A stretch of DNA of 64,000 bases from CAWBLP01 sp963789495. GTDB taxonomy: Bacteria; Pseudomonadota; Alphaproteobacteria; Acetobacterales; Acetobacteraceae. Positions 13,122 to 21,776 of this stretch are shown one piece after another. The stretch spans positions 242,497 to 306,496 of the forward strand of contig CAWBLP010000033.1 of the NCBI GenBank assembly GCA_963789495.1. Direction: 5' to 3'. Within the stretch, counting starts at the first letter, position 1; each line of letters starts with the position of its first letter. A model generated the notes under the pieces. That model was given only the letters and a program-made list of their open reading frames with translations. It ran no database searches and was not told the origin of the DNA. Both the position numbers and the translations under genes were made by a program.

Positions 13122-13388
13122 TCAGTTGCGCGCCCACGGGCGGCCGGACGCGAGCGCCAGCCAGGGCGACAGGTGGAACAGGCTCATCAGCCCATACATC
13201 GCGGTCATGCCGTCGATCGGCAGGAGCGGCGAACCCGTGGAGCAGAGCCCCGCCGCATGCGCCCCACCGCCCCCGATCGCCGCCATCACCGCAAAGCTCG
13301 GCGCGGCTGCGAGAGCGAGCCAGCCGGCCACGCCACGTGCCTGCCCGGCCGGTGCGCTCGCCTGGTTTGCTGCTGAGAACGTTGTCAT
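13122..13388 (-). CDS. Small two-helix membrane protein, unknown
   Basis: 88 residues. Two hydrophobic stretches, about 20-37 (GVAGWLALAAAPSFAVMAAI) and 58-80 (DGMTAMYGLMSLFHLSPWLA), with no known motif. It is 23 bp upstream of the DUF899 start on the same strand and divergent from the wHTH regulator, so the two genes probably form one regulated unit. Confidence 0.65.
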   Translation of the reverse strand: MTTFSAANQASAPAGQARGVAGWLALAAAPSFAVMAAIGGGGAHAAGLCSTGSPLLPIDGMTAMYGLMSLFHLSPWLALASGRPWARN

Positions 13389-13493
13389 GGTCCGGCTCCC
13401 GCTGGATTGTCACCGCGCCTGGCCGTTGCAGGCCGAGGCGGATGTAGGGCGAGGCGGACGCCGGCTGAGAGTGACAAGTATGACGGGATTGCC

Positions 13494-14715
13494 ATGGACT
13501 CGCTGATCACCGCGGCGGCCCGGGCGTTGGCGGCAGGCGATCCGCTGGCGGCGCTGCAGCTTGTCGCGCTGCGCGACGATCCACCCGCACGCGCGCTGCG
13601 CGGCATTGCGATGGCGCAGCTGGGCGACCTGGCGCGGGCAAAGGACCTGCTGCGCAGCGCCGCCCGTGGCTTCGGTCCTCAGGAGGCGACGGCGCGGGCC
13701 CGCTGCATCCTCGCCGAAGCCGAGATCGCGCTCGTCTCACGCGATCTGAGCGGACCCATGCAAACGCTGGGCACTGCGCGGGCCACGCTGGAGGCGCAGG
13801 GCGACCGGGCGAACGCCGCGCATGCCGGCTATCTGCAAGCCAGGTGGCTTCTCCTGATCGGGCGTCTCGATGACGCCGAACGGACGCTCGACGGGCTCGC
13901 GATCGATACCCTGCCGCCTGTGTCGCGGACCGGCTATTGGCTGGTCACCGCCGGCATCGCGATGCGGCGCATTCGGGCGGAGCCGGCCCGCGCCGCACTC
14001 GATCGCGCCAGCCACGCCGCACGCGAGACCGGCATTCCGGCGCTCGCGGCCGAGGCCGAACTGGCGGCCCGCGCGCTCGCCGCACCGGCCGCGCGGCTGA
14101 TCGCGCGCGATGGGACACGGCTGCTCGGGCTTGCCGAGGTCGAGGCGCTGATCGGCGCCGACATGTTGGTCGCCGACGCCTGCCGCAACGTCCTGCGCAG
14201 CGGGGCCACGGTGGTTCCGCTGGCCGGTCGCCCGGTGCTGTTCGCGCTCGCCCGCGCACTGGCCGAGGCGGCGCCGGCCGATGTCACGCGCGAAACCCTG
14301 ATCGCCCGGGCATTCCGGGCGCGCGAGGCCGATGAGTCGCATCGCGCGCGGCTGCGCGTGGAGATCGGGCGGTTGCGCAGGACGCTGCGCCCGCTCGCCG
14401 GATTGCATGCGACGCAGCGGGGCTTCCTGCTGAAGCCGCACCGGGCGCAGCCGGTCGCGGTGCTGGCTCCGCCGGTCGAAGGCGAGCATGCCGCGTTGCT
14501 GGCGCTGCTGGCGGATGGTGAGGCGTGGCCGAGTTCGGCGCTCGCGCTGGCGCTCGATGTCAGCCCGCGCACCGTGCAGCGGGCGCTGGAGGCGCTGGCG
14601 GCGGACGGCAAGGTCGAACTCCTTCGGCCGCGGCCGCGCCTGCCGCTGGATGGTGCGGACCGTGCCGGGATTCCCGACAAGCTTGTTACTCCCGGCGCCG
14701 CCGCTGCGCGGATAG
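13494..14715 (+). CDS. TPR-like / winged-helix transcriptional regulator, probably frameshifted near the C-terminus
   Basis: From ATG 13494 (MDSLITAAARALAAGDPLAA). Residues ~1-200 are Ala/Leu-rich helical repeats like a TPR. About residues 250-330 (ETLIARAFRAREADESHRAR, then IGRLRRTLRPLAGLHATQRG) resemble an OmpR/SARP-type winged helix, and ~340-385 hold a second HTH (ALDVSPRTVQRALEALAADG). The uncorrected frame runs to 15038 through the next gene with a disordered Arg-rich tail. The other frame ends at 14715 with GFPTSLLLPAPPLRG, which resembles the ending I recall for this family, so a one-base slip near 14640-14665 is likely. Divergent from the membrane/DUF899 unit it presumably controls. 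Confidence 0.7.
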
Positions 14716-14724
14716 GCTCGCACC

Positions 14725-15365
14725 ATGAAACACGCACCTGCCGAAATCCTGCGCGAATACGGCCCGTTTCCCGACATCAATGGCGTGCATGGCGTCAGCT
14801 TCGACGGGCAGCGCGTCTGGTTCGCCGCCGGCGACAGGCTGGCCGCGCTGGACCCGGAGACCGGCGCGATCGTCGGCACGCTGCCGGTTCCCGCGCATGC
14901 CGGCACCGCGTTCGACGGGACGTATCTGTTCCAGATTGCCGAGGCGGTGATCCGCAAGATCGATCCGCGCACCGGCGCCGTGGTCAGGACGATTCCCGCA
15001 CCCGGCGATGGCGGGGATTCCGGGCTCGCCTGGGCTGAAGGCTCGCTGTGGGTGGGCCAGCATCGGGGCCGGCAGGATTCACCAGGTCGATCCGGAGACC
15101 GGCGCCGTGCTGCGCACCATCGAATCCGATCGTTTCGTCACCGGCGTTACCTGGGTGGAGGGCGAGCTTGTGGCATGGCACCTGGCAGGACGAGACGAGC
15201 GATGTCCGGCGCATCGATCCCGCGACGGGCGCGGTGCTGGAGCGGCTTGAGATGCCGGCGGGCGTGGGTGTGGCCGGGCTGGAATCGGATGGCGGCGAGC
15301 GGTTCTTCTGTGGTGGCGGTTATGGCCGGACGCTGCGTGCGGTGCGGCGGCCGCGGCGGGGGTAG
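14725..15365 (+). pseudogene. Vgb/NHL-like beta-propeller protein, two frameshifts
   Basis: Starts MKHAPAEILREYGPFPDING and shows propeller blades: VRTIPAPGDGGDSGLAWAEG in frame 1, then IHQVDPETGAVLRTIESDRF in frame 2 from about 15065, then TSDVRRIDPATGAVLERLEM and FFCGGGYGRTLRAV in frame 3 from about 15168 to the stop at 15365. Joined, it is a ~213-residue six-strand-repeat protein of the virginiamycin B lyase/PQQ-like-propeller type, cytosolic (no signal peptide). Ten bases after the regulator, so probably one operon. Either a decayed gene or two assembly indels. Confidence 0.72.
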
Positions 15366-15690
15366 GTTGGGGTTGGGTGTGTGGGGGATGCGGGCTGTTG
15401 GCGGGCACGCGGTTGGGGGGCGCCAGCGGAGATAGGGACGCGGCCGGCTGGGGCGCGGTGCTTGGATCGGCGCATGGTGGCTCTGGTCTGCGCGCGGTAG
15501 GCGGCTCGGCGTTGCGAGTGGTGGTTCGAGAGTCTTTTTGAGCCGGGGCAGATACGCGGGTGGGGCTGCCGCGTGGGAGGTTGTTGCCGCAACCAGCCCG
15601 ATCCCCTTGCGGCAGGCGGAACGGAAAGGTCACGCTTCGTCCGACAGACGCGCCGACAGGTCTCGACCCATAGCGGTCATCAATGGCGGT
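15366..15690. other. Intergenic, no gene seen
   Basis: 325 bases, strikingly G/T-rich on the plus strand in the first 200 bases, between convergent genes. No clean hairpin or frame. Confidence 0.5.
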
Positions 15691-16140
15691 TTAGCCGACT
15701 CCCGTAAGTTCCCGCAGTGCTGCCTTGATATCGGCAAATCGTCGCGTACCAAGCTGGCGCCGCCAGTCGGCTTCAAGCTGACGCATGGTGGCAATGTTGG
15801 ACTCAACGACCAACCATCCGCGTTCCGTGAGGTAGACGCCGGCATGACCAGCCGCGTCGCGGCGGCGTTCCAGATAGCCGAGCTTCTCGAGCTGACCGAG
15901 GAGATGGTTTAGCGCCTGCTTCGAGGCGCCGAGGCGTTTGGCCAGATCGCTCGGGCGCATGCCGTCGATCGGGGGGTACAGGAACAGCCCGAAATGCGCC
16001 GGATTGATATCGTCCAGCCCACGCGCGGCCAGGGCTTCCAGCAGGCGCGCCACCGCCTTTTGGTGAGCCATGCGCAATAGGGCGCCGATAAAGGGGGCTT
16101 GGTCGATGCCAGGGATTTTTTTGAGGCGGATGCTTGACAT
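15691..16140 (-). CDS. MarR-family transcriptional regulator
   Basis: 149 residues. The winged helix reads IDGMRPSDLAKRLGASKQAL, NHLLGQLEKLGYLERRRDAA and the wing VYLTERGW. MarR proteins bind as dimers to palindromes and are released by small ligands. It is divergent from a cupin gene, and two identical-layout palindromes lie in the 57 bases between them, so it very likely controls both itself and the cupin. Confidence 0.9.
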   Translation of the reverse strand: MSSIRLKKIPGIDQAPFIGALLRMAHQKAVARLLEALAARGLDDINPAHFGLFLYPPIDGMRPSDLAKRLGASKQALNHLLGQLEKLGYLERRRDAAGHAGVYLTERGWLVVESNIATMRQLEADWRRQLGTRRFADIKAALRELTGVG

Positions 16141-16146
16141 GGGTCG

Positions 16147-16184
16147 GTAAAGCCGCTTTACTTAAGATCGTAAAGAAACTTTAC
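16147..16184. promoter_or_regulatory. Two palindromic MarR operators
   Basis: GTAAAG-CCG-CTTTAC at 16147-16161 and GTAAAG-AAA-CTTTAC at 16170-16184: identical 6-base arms, 3-base centres, and 23 bp from centre to centre, which places both on nearly the same helix face. They fill the divergent marR-cupin promoter region. Confidence 0.88.
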
Positions 16185-16197
16185 CAGGAGAGACGCC

Positions 16198-16653
16198 ATG
16201 CATCAACCCACCGAACAGACCATCAAGCTTGGCCAAGTCGAGATCCGCTTCTTCGTCGATGGCTCCCATTCATCCGGCTCGATGGATGTTTTCGAGTTCC
16301 TTGTGCCACCCAGCGCCAAGGTTCCCGCCGCGCACTTCCATGACGGAGTGGACGAATTCCTGTTCGGCGTCGAGGGAACTCTGACAGTCACCGTCGAAGG
16401 CCGGCGTTACGAGCTGGGCGCGGGCGATCGCTGCTTCGTTCCGCGCGGCGCCATACATCATTTCATCAACCAGCATGCCGGGCCAGCGCGGGCTTTGGCG
16501 TTGTGGTCGCCGGCGCTAATCGGACCGGGCTTCTTTCGTGAATGCGCCGCCGTGATCAACGCCGGGGGACCGCCCGATATCGCGAGGGTCACCGCAATCA
16601 TGCGCGCATATGGGCTAATCCCAGCGGAGATGCCCGAACTGGTCGACGCCTGA
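16198..16653 (+). CDS. Cupin-domain protein
   Basis: 151 residues from ATG 16198 after a CAGGAGAG ribosome site. Cupin motif 1 is HFHDGVDEFLFGVEGTLTV and motif 2 is YELGAGDRCFVPRGAIHHFI, giving a His/His/Glu/His metal site; the C-terminal ~50 residues are helical. Single-domain cupins of this type are often dioxygenases or isomerases acting on small aromatic or quinone-like compounds, but the substrate here is unknown. Control by the adjacent MarR fits a response to such a compound. Confidence 0.86.
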   Translation: MHQPTEQTIKLGQVEIRFFVDGSHSSGSMDVFEFLVPPSAKVPAAHFHDGVDEFLFGVEGTLTVTVEGRRYELGAGDRCFVPRGAIHHFINQHAGPARALALWSPALIGPGFFRECAAVINAGGPPDIARVTAIMRAYGLIPAEMPELVDA

Positions 16654-16661
16654 GCATGCAA

Positions 16662-16710
16662 GCCTGCAGCCACCGCCACCGCCAGTGCCAGAGCGGCGGT
16701 GGCTGCAGGC
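16662..16710 (+). terminator. Strong hairpin after the cupin gene
   Basis: Perfect 16-base arms 16662-16677 and 16695-16710 (GCCTGCAGCCACCGCC and its complement), starting nine bases after the cupin stop. No U tract follows, so it may act as a Rho-assisted or bidirectional terminator toward the convergent NRAMP-like gene. Confidence 0.65.
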
Positions 16711-16917
16711 CGGGCTGGAATTCCATAGACGTCTCCCAGTGCCGGAGAACACCGGCTTGTCGCGCCACGTCATTCACGTGATCGCGCGGCAACTTCCGCT
16801 TTCCACCCATCTCCGCCGGTGAACCGGCTGGGCGCCTCCGGTTTCGGGATGCCAGTGATGCCAGGTAACGGGCCAATTTGGCCGCCCCCCAGCCATCGCC
16901 ACCTCCTCCCACCCCCC

Positions 16918-18264
16918 TCACCACGTCGCCAGCATCACCACCACCGCGACCCCCATGATCAGCGTGCACAACCAACCCATGCGCCCAGATCCCGCGCGGC
17001 AGCACGAAGCGGCCCATCACCGCCTGGGTCCATCGCCATGACCATCATCACCGCCATCAGCGGCACCGCGACCACGCCGTTCAGCACCGCCGCCCAGAAC
17101 AGCACCTTCATCGGATCGAACCCGATGAAGCGTGATGCCGACGCCCACCAGCGTGGACACCACGATGGTGCCGTAGAACGCCTTGGCGTCCAGCGGCCGG
17201 CGGCCCAGCCCGGTGGGCCAGTCCAGCGCCTCCCCCAGCGCATAGGCGCCCGACCCGGCCAGCACCGGCACCGCCAGCAGGCCGATGCCGATGATCCCCG
17301 CCGCGAACAACACGAAGCTGAACACGCCGGCGATCGGGCGCAGTGCCTCGGCCGCCTGGGCGGAGGTCTGGATGTCGGTGATGCCCTGCCCGTGCAGCGT
17401 CGCGGCAGTGGAGACGATGATGAACAGGCTGATCAGGTTGGAATAGCCCATGCCGAGGTAGGTATCGAAGCGGATGCGGCCGATCTGCGCCGGTGCGTCG
17501 TCCGGCGCATCCAACAGCGTATGGCCATGCGGATCGACCCGCTCGTCCTCCGCCTCCTGCGACGACTGCCAGAAGAAGCAGTAGGGCGTGATCGTGGTGC
17601 CCAGCACCGCCACGATCGCCACGACGTATTCGGTGCGCCATTCGAAATGCGGCACCAGCGTGTGGTAGATCACCTGGCCCCACGGCACCCGCACCACCAG
17701 CGCCACGGCGACATAGGACAGCAGCGACACGCTGGTCCATTTCAGCACCGCGACGTAGCGCTCATAGCGGGAGAACACTTCCAGCGCGGCGCAGAACAGC
17801 GCGAACAGCAGCACGTAAAGCTGCGTCGGTCCGCCGATCAGCAGCGCCAATGCGTCGCCCATCGCGCCGAGGTCGGCGGCCAGGTTGATGATGTTGGCGA
17901 TCAGCAGCAGCGCCACGATGCCGCGCAGCAGCCAGGCGGGGTAATGCGCGCGGATATTGCCGGCGATGCCGCGTCCGGTGACCCGGCCGATGCGGGCGCT
18001 GATCTCCTGGATCGCGGCCATCAGCGGGAAGGCGAACAGCATCACCCAGCACAGGCCGAAGCCGAACTGCGCGCCCGCCTGGGCGTAGGTGGCGATGCCG
18101 CTGGGATCGTCGTCGGAGGCGCCGGTGATCAGGCCGGGGCCGAGCTTGTCGAGCCATTTGCGGCGGCCGGGAATCGGCGCGCGGTGCAGCGCGATGCGGC
18201 CGGCCAGCGTGTGGAACAGATCCCGGTGCCGGTGCACTCCGGCCAGCGCGGCGCGTATTTGCAT
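16918..18264 (-). pseudogene. NRAMP-like divalent metal transporter, three frameshifts near the C-terminus
   Basis: From ATG 18264 (MQIRAALAGVHRHRD). About ten membrane segments follow GLITGASDDDPSGIATYAQA. The TM1 motif is DPSG, not the DPGN of canonical Mn/Fe NRAMPs, and TM6 reads LGTTITPYCFFWQSSQEAED, not the usual MPH-type motif, so the substrate may differ. The reading frame shifts at about 17130 (to FIGFDPMKVLFWAAVLNGVV), again at about 17022 and again at about 16985, after which GVAVVVMLATW leads to TGA at 16918. Three indels in 150 bases of a multi-copy membrane protein point to either decay or poor sequence here. Upstream it is divergent from a periplasmic protein gene. Confidence 0.75.
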
Positions 18265-18359
18265 CGCACGATACTGTGAGGTCCCATCGTAGCCATGCAA
18301 TGGCCAAAATGGCGTCCATCGATGCAAGCCCCCCTCGTAACATGACGGAGTTCTGATTG

Positions 18360-18956
18360 ATGCGCCTGCTGCCTGTTGCGATCGCTGTGTGCCTGGCAAC
18401 GCCGGCCTGGGCCGATCTGAACGTGTATTCACGCTCGGGCGGCTGGGATGTGTTTCGAGGCACCGGCGGGGACCGCCGGGAGATATGCGGCATCGGCAGC
18501 ACCAATCCCACCGACGGGCGGGCGTTCTCGCTGCGGTTCTCGCAGGGCGACGAGCAGGTGACCTTTGTCGCCAGCAAGCCGAACTGGCACATTCCGGACG
18601 GCACGCAGGTGCCCGTGGTGATCCAGATCGGACTGGAGCGTCCCTGGACCGAGCGCGGCGTCGGCCATCAGGATCGCATCGACTGGACCATGGATCGGGA
18701 GACGGTGCAGACGTTCGATGCCCAGTTCAGTCGCGCCGCCTCGATGACCGTCACCTTCCCCGCCGGCAGCGAGCCGCCATGGGTGGTGTCGTTGACCGGC
18801 TCCTCCGCGGCGAGCAATGCAATGGGCCGCTGCGTCAGGGCGATGATGCAGCAGGGGGCGTCAGCACCGGCACCGGCGACGCAGGGCAACACGCAACCCT
18901 ATGCCGCCCCGCCCACCCAGCCAACGCCTGCATCGCCGCCGGCCAAGCCACAATAG
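18360..18956 (+). CDS. Periplasmic protein of unknown function
   Basis: 198 residues; GGAG nine bases before ATG 18360 (a TTG three bases upstream is in frame but lacks support). Residues 1-19 are a signal peptide ending TPAWA. The mature part begins DLNVYSRSGGWDVFRGTGGD and contains two Cys (EICGIG, GRCVRAM) that may pair, and it ends in a Pro/Ala/Gln-rich tail. The layout resembles small invasion-associated-locus-B-like periplasmic proteins but I cannot assign it firmly. Confidence 0.75.
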   Translation: MRLLPVAIAVCLATPAWADLNVYSRSGGWDVFRGTGGDRREICGIGSTNPTDGRAFSLRFSQGDEQVTFVASKPNWHIPDGTQVPVVIQIGLERPWTERGVGHQDRIDWTMDRETVQTFDAQFSRAASMTVTFPAGSEPPWVVSLTGSSAASNAMGRCVRAMMQQGASAPAPATQGNTQPYAAPPTQPTPASPPAKPQ

Positions 18957-19355
18957 GCTTGGCGCCGGTCTGCGGCGGGACAATCGTGCCGGCGCAGTTT
19001 CGGGAAGGATTCGCGCAATGGCGGTGCAGCTTCCAGTCGGCGCGGATGAGCTGCTCGAAGCGCTGGAGGGGGTCGCCTATCTCACGACCCTGGACGGCAC
19101 CATCCTGGCGATCGGGCAACGCAGCTGGACGTGGTTCGCCACCGAGAACGGCGACCCAGAACTGACCGTCGCGTCGGTCGTCGGCCGATCGCTGTTCGAC
19201 GCGCTGCATGGCGAGACGGTGCAGACCGCGTTTCGCTGCCTGCATGGTGCGGTCAGTGCCGGCCGACGGTCGCAGACCGTATTCGAGTTCCGCTGCAATT
19301 CACCGATCGCGGAGCGGCACATGCGCATGTCGATCTCCGCGGTCTGTCAGGATAA

Positions 19356-20419
19356 GAGCCTGACCCGGAATCAATGTGGAACGACATCTGCGGTGTTTTC
19401 AATGCGCTGAGCCGTCACGGCCGGGTGCCGCTGCCGGTCTGTCCGGCGGCGTATGAAAGCCAGTTGCGTGATCCCAGCGGTTGCGATTCTCTCGTGGCTG
19501 CGAACACACCGAGGGATCACGTATGACCTGGACCGGGACCACGCGGGCCAAGTATCGGCGCGACGGACTGCGCTATGCAAGCGACACCACCGACGCGGAA
19601 TGGGCGATGATCGAGCCACACATGCCGCCACCGGCAAGCCGCGGGCGGACCCGCAAGACCAGCATGCGGCACGTCGTCGATGCCATCTTCTACATAGCCC
19701 AAGCCGGCTGCCAATGGCGGATGCTGCCGAAAGATTTCCCTCCGTTCACCACGGTGCAGCGGTATTTTTATGCTTGGCGCGCCGGTGGGACGTGGCAGAC
19801 CGTCAACCATGCACTGCTCATGGACGTGCGCGAAGCGGAAGGCCGGGAGGCCAGCCCGACAGCGGGCATTGTCGACAGCCAGTCCGTCAAGACGACGGAG
19901 GCTGGCGGTCCGCGAGGTTATGCCGCCGAGAAGATGATCAAGGGCCGCAAGCGCCACATCCTCACCGATACCATCGGTCTGGTGGTCGGTGCGATCGTCC
20001 ATCCGGCCAATATCCAGGATCGTGACGGCGCGCCGCCTCTACTGGCGAGCGTGCGTAGTGCCTTTCCCTGGCTGCGCCACATCTTTGCCGACAGCGCCTA
20101 TGCCGGCGACAAGCTGAAGGATGCTCTCACCAAGGTCGGCGACTGGACAATCGAGATCGTCAAGCGACCCGATGCCGCCAAGGGTTTTGTCTTGCTGCCC
20201 AGACGCTGGGTGGTTGAACGCACTCTGGCCTGGCTTAACCGCAACCGCCGTCTGGCCAAGGATTTCGAGGCCACCGTCGAAAGCGCGGTCACCTGGCTTT
20301 ACATCGCAAGCGTCAAGCTGATGTCCCGTCGCCTCGCAGCCACATGAACCGATCGACCTCACGATCATCCAGTAAATCCAAATCGGTCGCACGTTGGAAA
20401 TACAATTCGAGTCAGGCTC
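19356..20419 (+). mobile_element. IS5-family element (IS427-like group)
   Basis: 1064 bp. Ends are inverted repeats beginning GAGCCTGAC, flanked by a 3-bp TAA duplication at 19353-19355 and 20420-20422. One transposase gene in plus orientation. It interrupts the PAS-like gene. Confidence 0.93.
19523..20347 (+). CDS. IS5-family DDE transposase
   Basis: 274 residues from ATG 19523 (MTWTGTTRAKYRRDGLRYAS) with a GAGGG ribosome site; an in-frame start at 19481 is weaker. The N-terminal domain reads TTDAEWAMIEPHMPPPASRG. Catalytic residues of the DDE fold are seen in GIVDSQSVKTTEAGG (first Asp), HIFADSAYAGDK (second Asp) and RWVVERTLAWLNRNRRLAKD (Glu). Complete and probably active. Confidence 0.93.
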   Translation: MTWTGTTRAKYRRDGLRYASDTTDAEWAMIEPHMPPPASRGRTRKTSMRHVVDAIFYIAQAGCQWRMLPKDFPPFTTVQRYFYAWRAGGTWQTVNHALLMDVREAEGREASPTAGIVDSQSVKTTEAGGPRGYAAEKMIKGRKRHILTDTIGLVVGAIVHPANIQDRDGAPPLLASVRSAFPWLRHIFADSAYAGDKLKDALTKVGDWTIEIVKRPDAAKGFVLLPRRWVVERTLAWLNRNRRLAKDFEATVESAVTWLYIASVKLMSRRLAAT

Positions 20420-20757
20420 TAAGCAGGCGGTGGCGGTGCTGTATCAGTCGCAGATCATTACTGAGACGACGCGCGTGCCGGTGCCGCTGCTGTCGCACGC
20501 GGCGTTGCGGCAGCAACGAGACGCGGCGACAACGGATCGGGTCGTGCTGCTCTGCACCTTCTGCCAGCGGGTCGCCTGGCCGCTCGATGCGGATTACCGC
20601 AAGCGCCGCTGGATCAAGGCCGCGGATTATTATCGTCGCGGCGGGCCGGATGAGGTGACGGTGGAGAGTGTGGTCTGCCCGCACTGCGATCGGCAGATCG
20701 TGGTGCCCAACATCTGACGCCGCCGGTCCGCGGCGCAGCAACCGAGGGGGAAACGAC

Positions 20758-21171
20758 ATGGCGAGTGCACTGGAAGAGAAGGACGCCATCCGCGAGGTGC
20801 TGGCGACATACTGCTTCCATCTGGATGCCGGCGAATTCGAGGCGATGGCGGCGTTGTTCACCGAGGACGGCACCTGGCACACCGATTTCGGCCAGGGCAC
20901 CGGACACGCCCGCATCATCGCCCACGCGCGCAGCCTGCGGGCCGGGTCCGCGCCACGCCCGCGCGGCGTGCATCTGACGACCAACATCGTGATCACGCTG
21001 GATGGCGAGCGCGCGCAGGTGCGATCCAACTGGGCGGTCGCGCAGAACAGCGACGGCGGCCCGCTGGTCAGCTCCGCCGGCGGCTATGCGGATGAGATGG
21101 TGAAACAGAACGGGCGGTGGCTGTTCCGCTATCGCAAGATCGACCGCTTCATCGCCGCCGGCAAGCCGTAG
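20758..21171 (+). CDS. SnoaL/NTF2-like fold protein
   Basis: 137 residues from ATG 20758 after GAGGGGG. IREVLATYCFHLDAGEFEAM, LFTEDGTWHTDFGQGTGHAR, then NIVITLDGERAQVRSNWAVA and NGRWLFRYRKIDRFI are the cone-shaped NTF2-like fold found in many small bacterial isomerases, dehydratases and ligand-binding proteins. No active-site assignment is safe. It lies 40 bp after the split PAS-like gene and may have been its operon partner. Confidence 0.85.
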   Translation: MASALEEKDAIREVLATYCFHLDAGEFEAMAALFTEDGTWHTDFGQGTGHARIIAHARSLRAGSAPRPRGVHLTTNIVITLDGERAQVRSNWAVAQNSDGGPLVSSAGGYADEMVKQNGRWLFRYRKIDRFIAAGKP

Positions 21172-21549
21172 CGACCTGCCGCCTGCCGTCGTGGCGCTAC
21201 GGGTGATCGCCAGCCACGTGCCGGTCCTCGCCCACCCAGGGTCCGACCGGGGCAGCCTGCACCTCCCTCGATGGGCGGCGAGTGGCTGTCCGCCCCGGCG
21301 ATGGCCGATTCGACATATCCCGACACGACATAGTGGGTGTCGGATGGGCACGCGCCCGTCGCGTTATGCAGACGACGCCTGGTGTCCGCGGCTGTGCTGG
21401 AGACGCTGGAACCATCCGCGGATGCCGGGGTCAGGCCGCAAGACGTGCGAGTGCAGAACCGGCCCTCGCAGCGCCAATCGCCGGCGTGTCGTCCTCAGAT
21501 CAGCCGCCCCCGGCGCCCATCCTCGGAGTCCGCTTGGAAATTCCCCTGA
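21172..21549. other. Intergenic, no gene seen
   Basis: 378 bases between the SnoaL-like gene and a MITE. No protein-like frame on either strand. Confidence 0.5.
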
Positions 21550-21696
21550 CAGGCTGCTGAAAAAGTCCAGCAACTCCGCAACGAATGAACGAAAAGAATC
21601 GCAGCAGCGGTCGCCGCGAATCAATCTTGCGCTCAGCATCGATTTCGCGAGTTATCGTTGCGAGGCCGGGCCCCGAAAATCCTTTTTCAGCAGCCT
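21550..21696. mobile_element. 147-bp MITE-like element
   Basis: Perfect 16-base inverted repeats CAGGCTGCTGAAAAAG at 21550-21565 and 21681-21696 with no coding sequence between. The terminal sequence is of the type seen at the ends of some transposase-encoding IS elements, so this is probably a non-autonomous derivative. No clear target duplication. Confidence 0.72.
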
Positions 21697-21776
21697 GCTA
21701 AAGTGCCAAATCCGGTTCCGGATCGCGGCGTCCCAGCCCAGGTCCCTGCGCTGGAGGCACCTTTCCCAATGGACAG

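Larger units (their letters stand above)
19018..20717 (+). pseudogene. PAS-like domain protein split by an IS5 element
   Basis: The 5' part (19018-19355) reads MAVQLPVGADELLEALEGVA with the PAS-like stretch GTILAIGQRSWTWFATENGD and VVGRSLFDALHGETVQTAFR. The 3' part (20423-20717) reads AVAVLYQSQIITETTRVPVP and ends with a CxxC pair (LLCTFCQRVAW and VVCPHCDRQIVV), a zinc-ribbon-like tail. Removing 19356-20419 and one TAA copy rejoins them in frame as ISAVCQDKQAVAVLYQS, a 210-residue cytosolic protein. The insertion is exact, so it is recent. Probably a small sensor or one-component protein; partners are not visible. Confidence 0.88.

Noticed and set aside
13494..15038. Regulator extending to 15038
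   Set aside because: The last 110 residues are Arg-rich disorder that overlaps the first frame of the propeller gene; the alternative ending at 14715 looks like the family.
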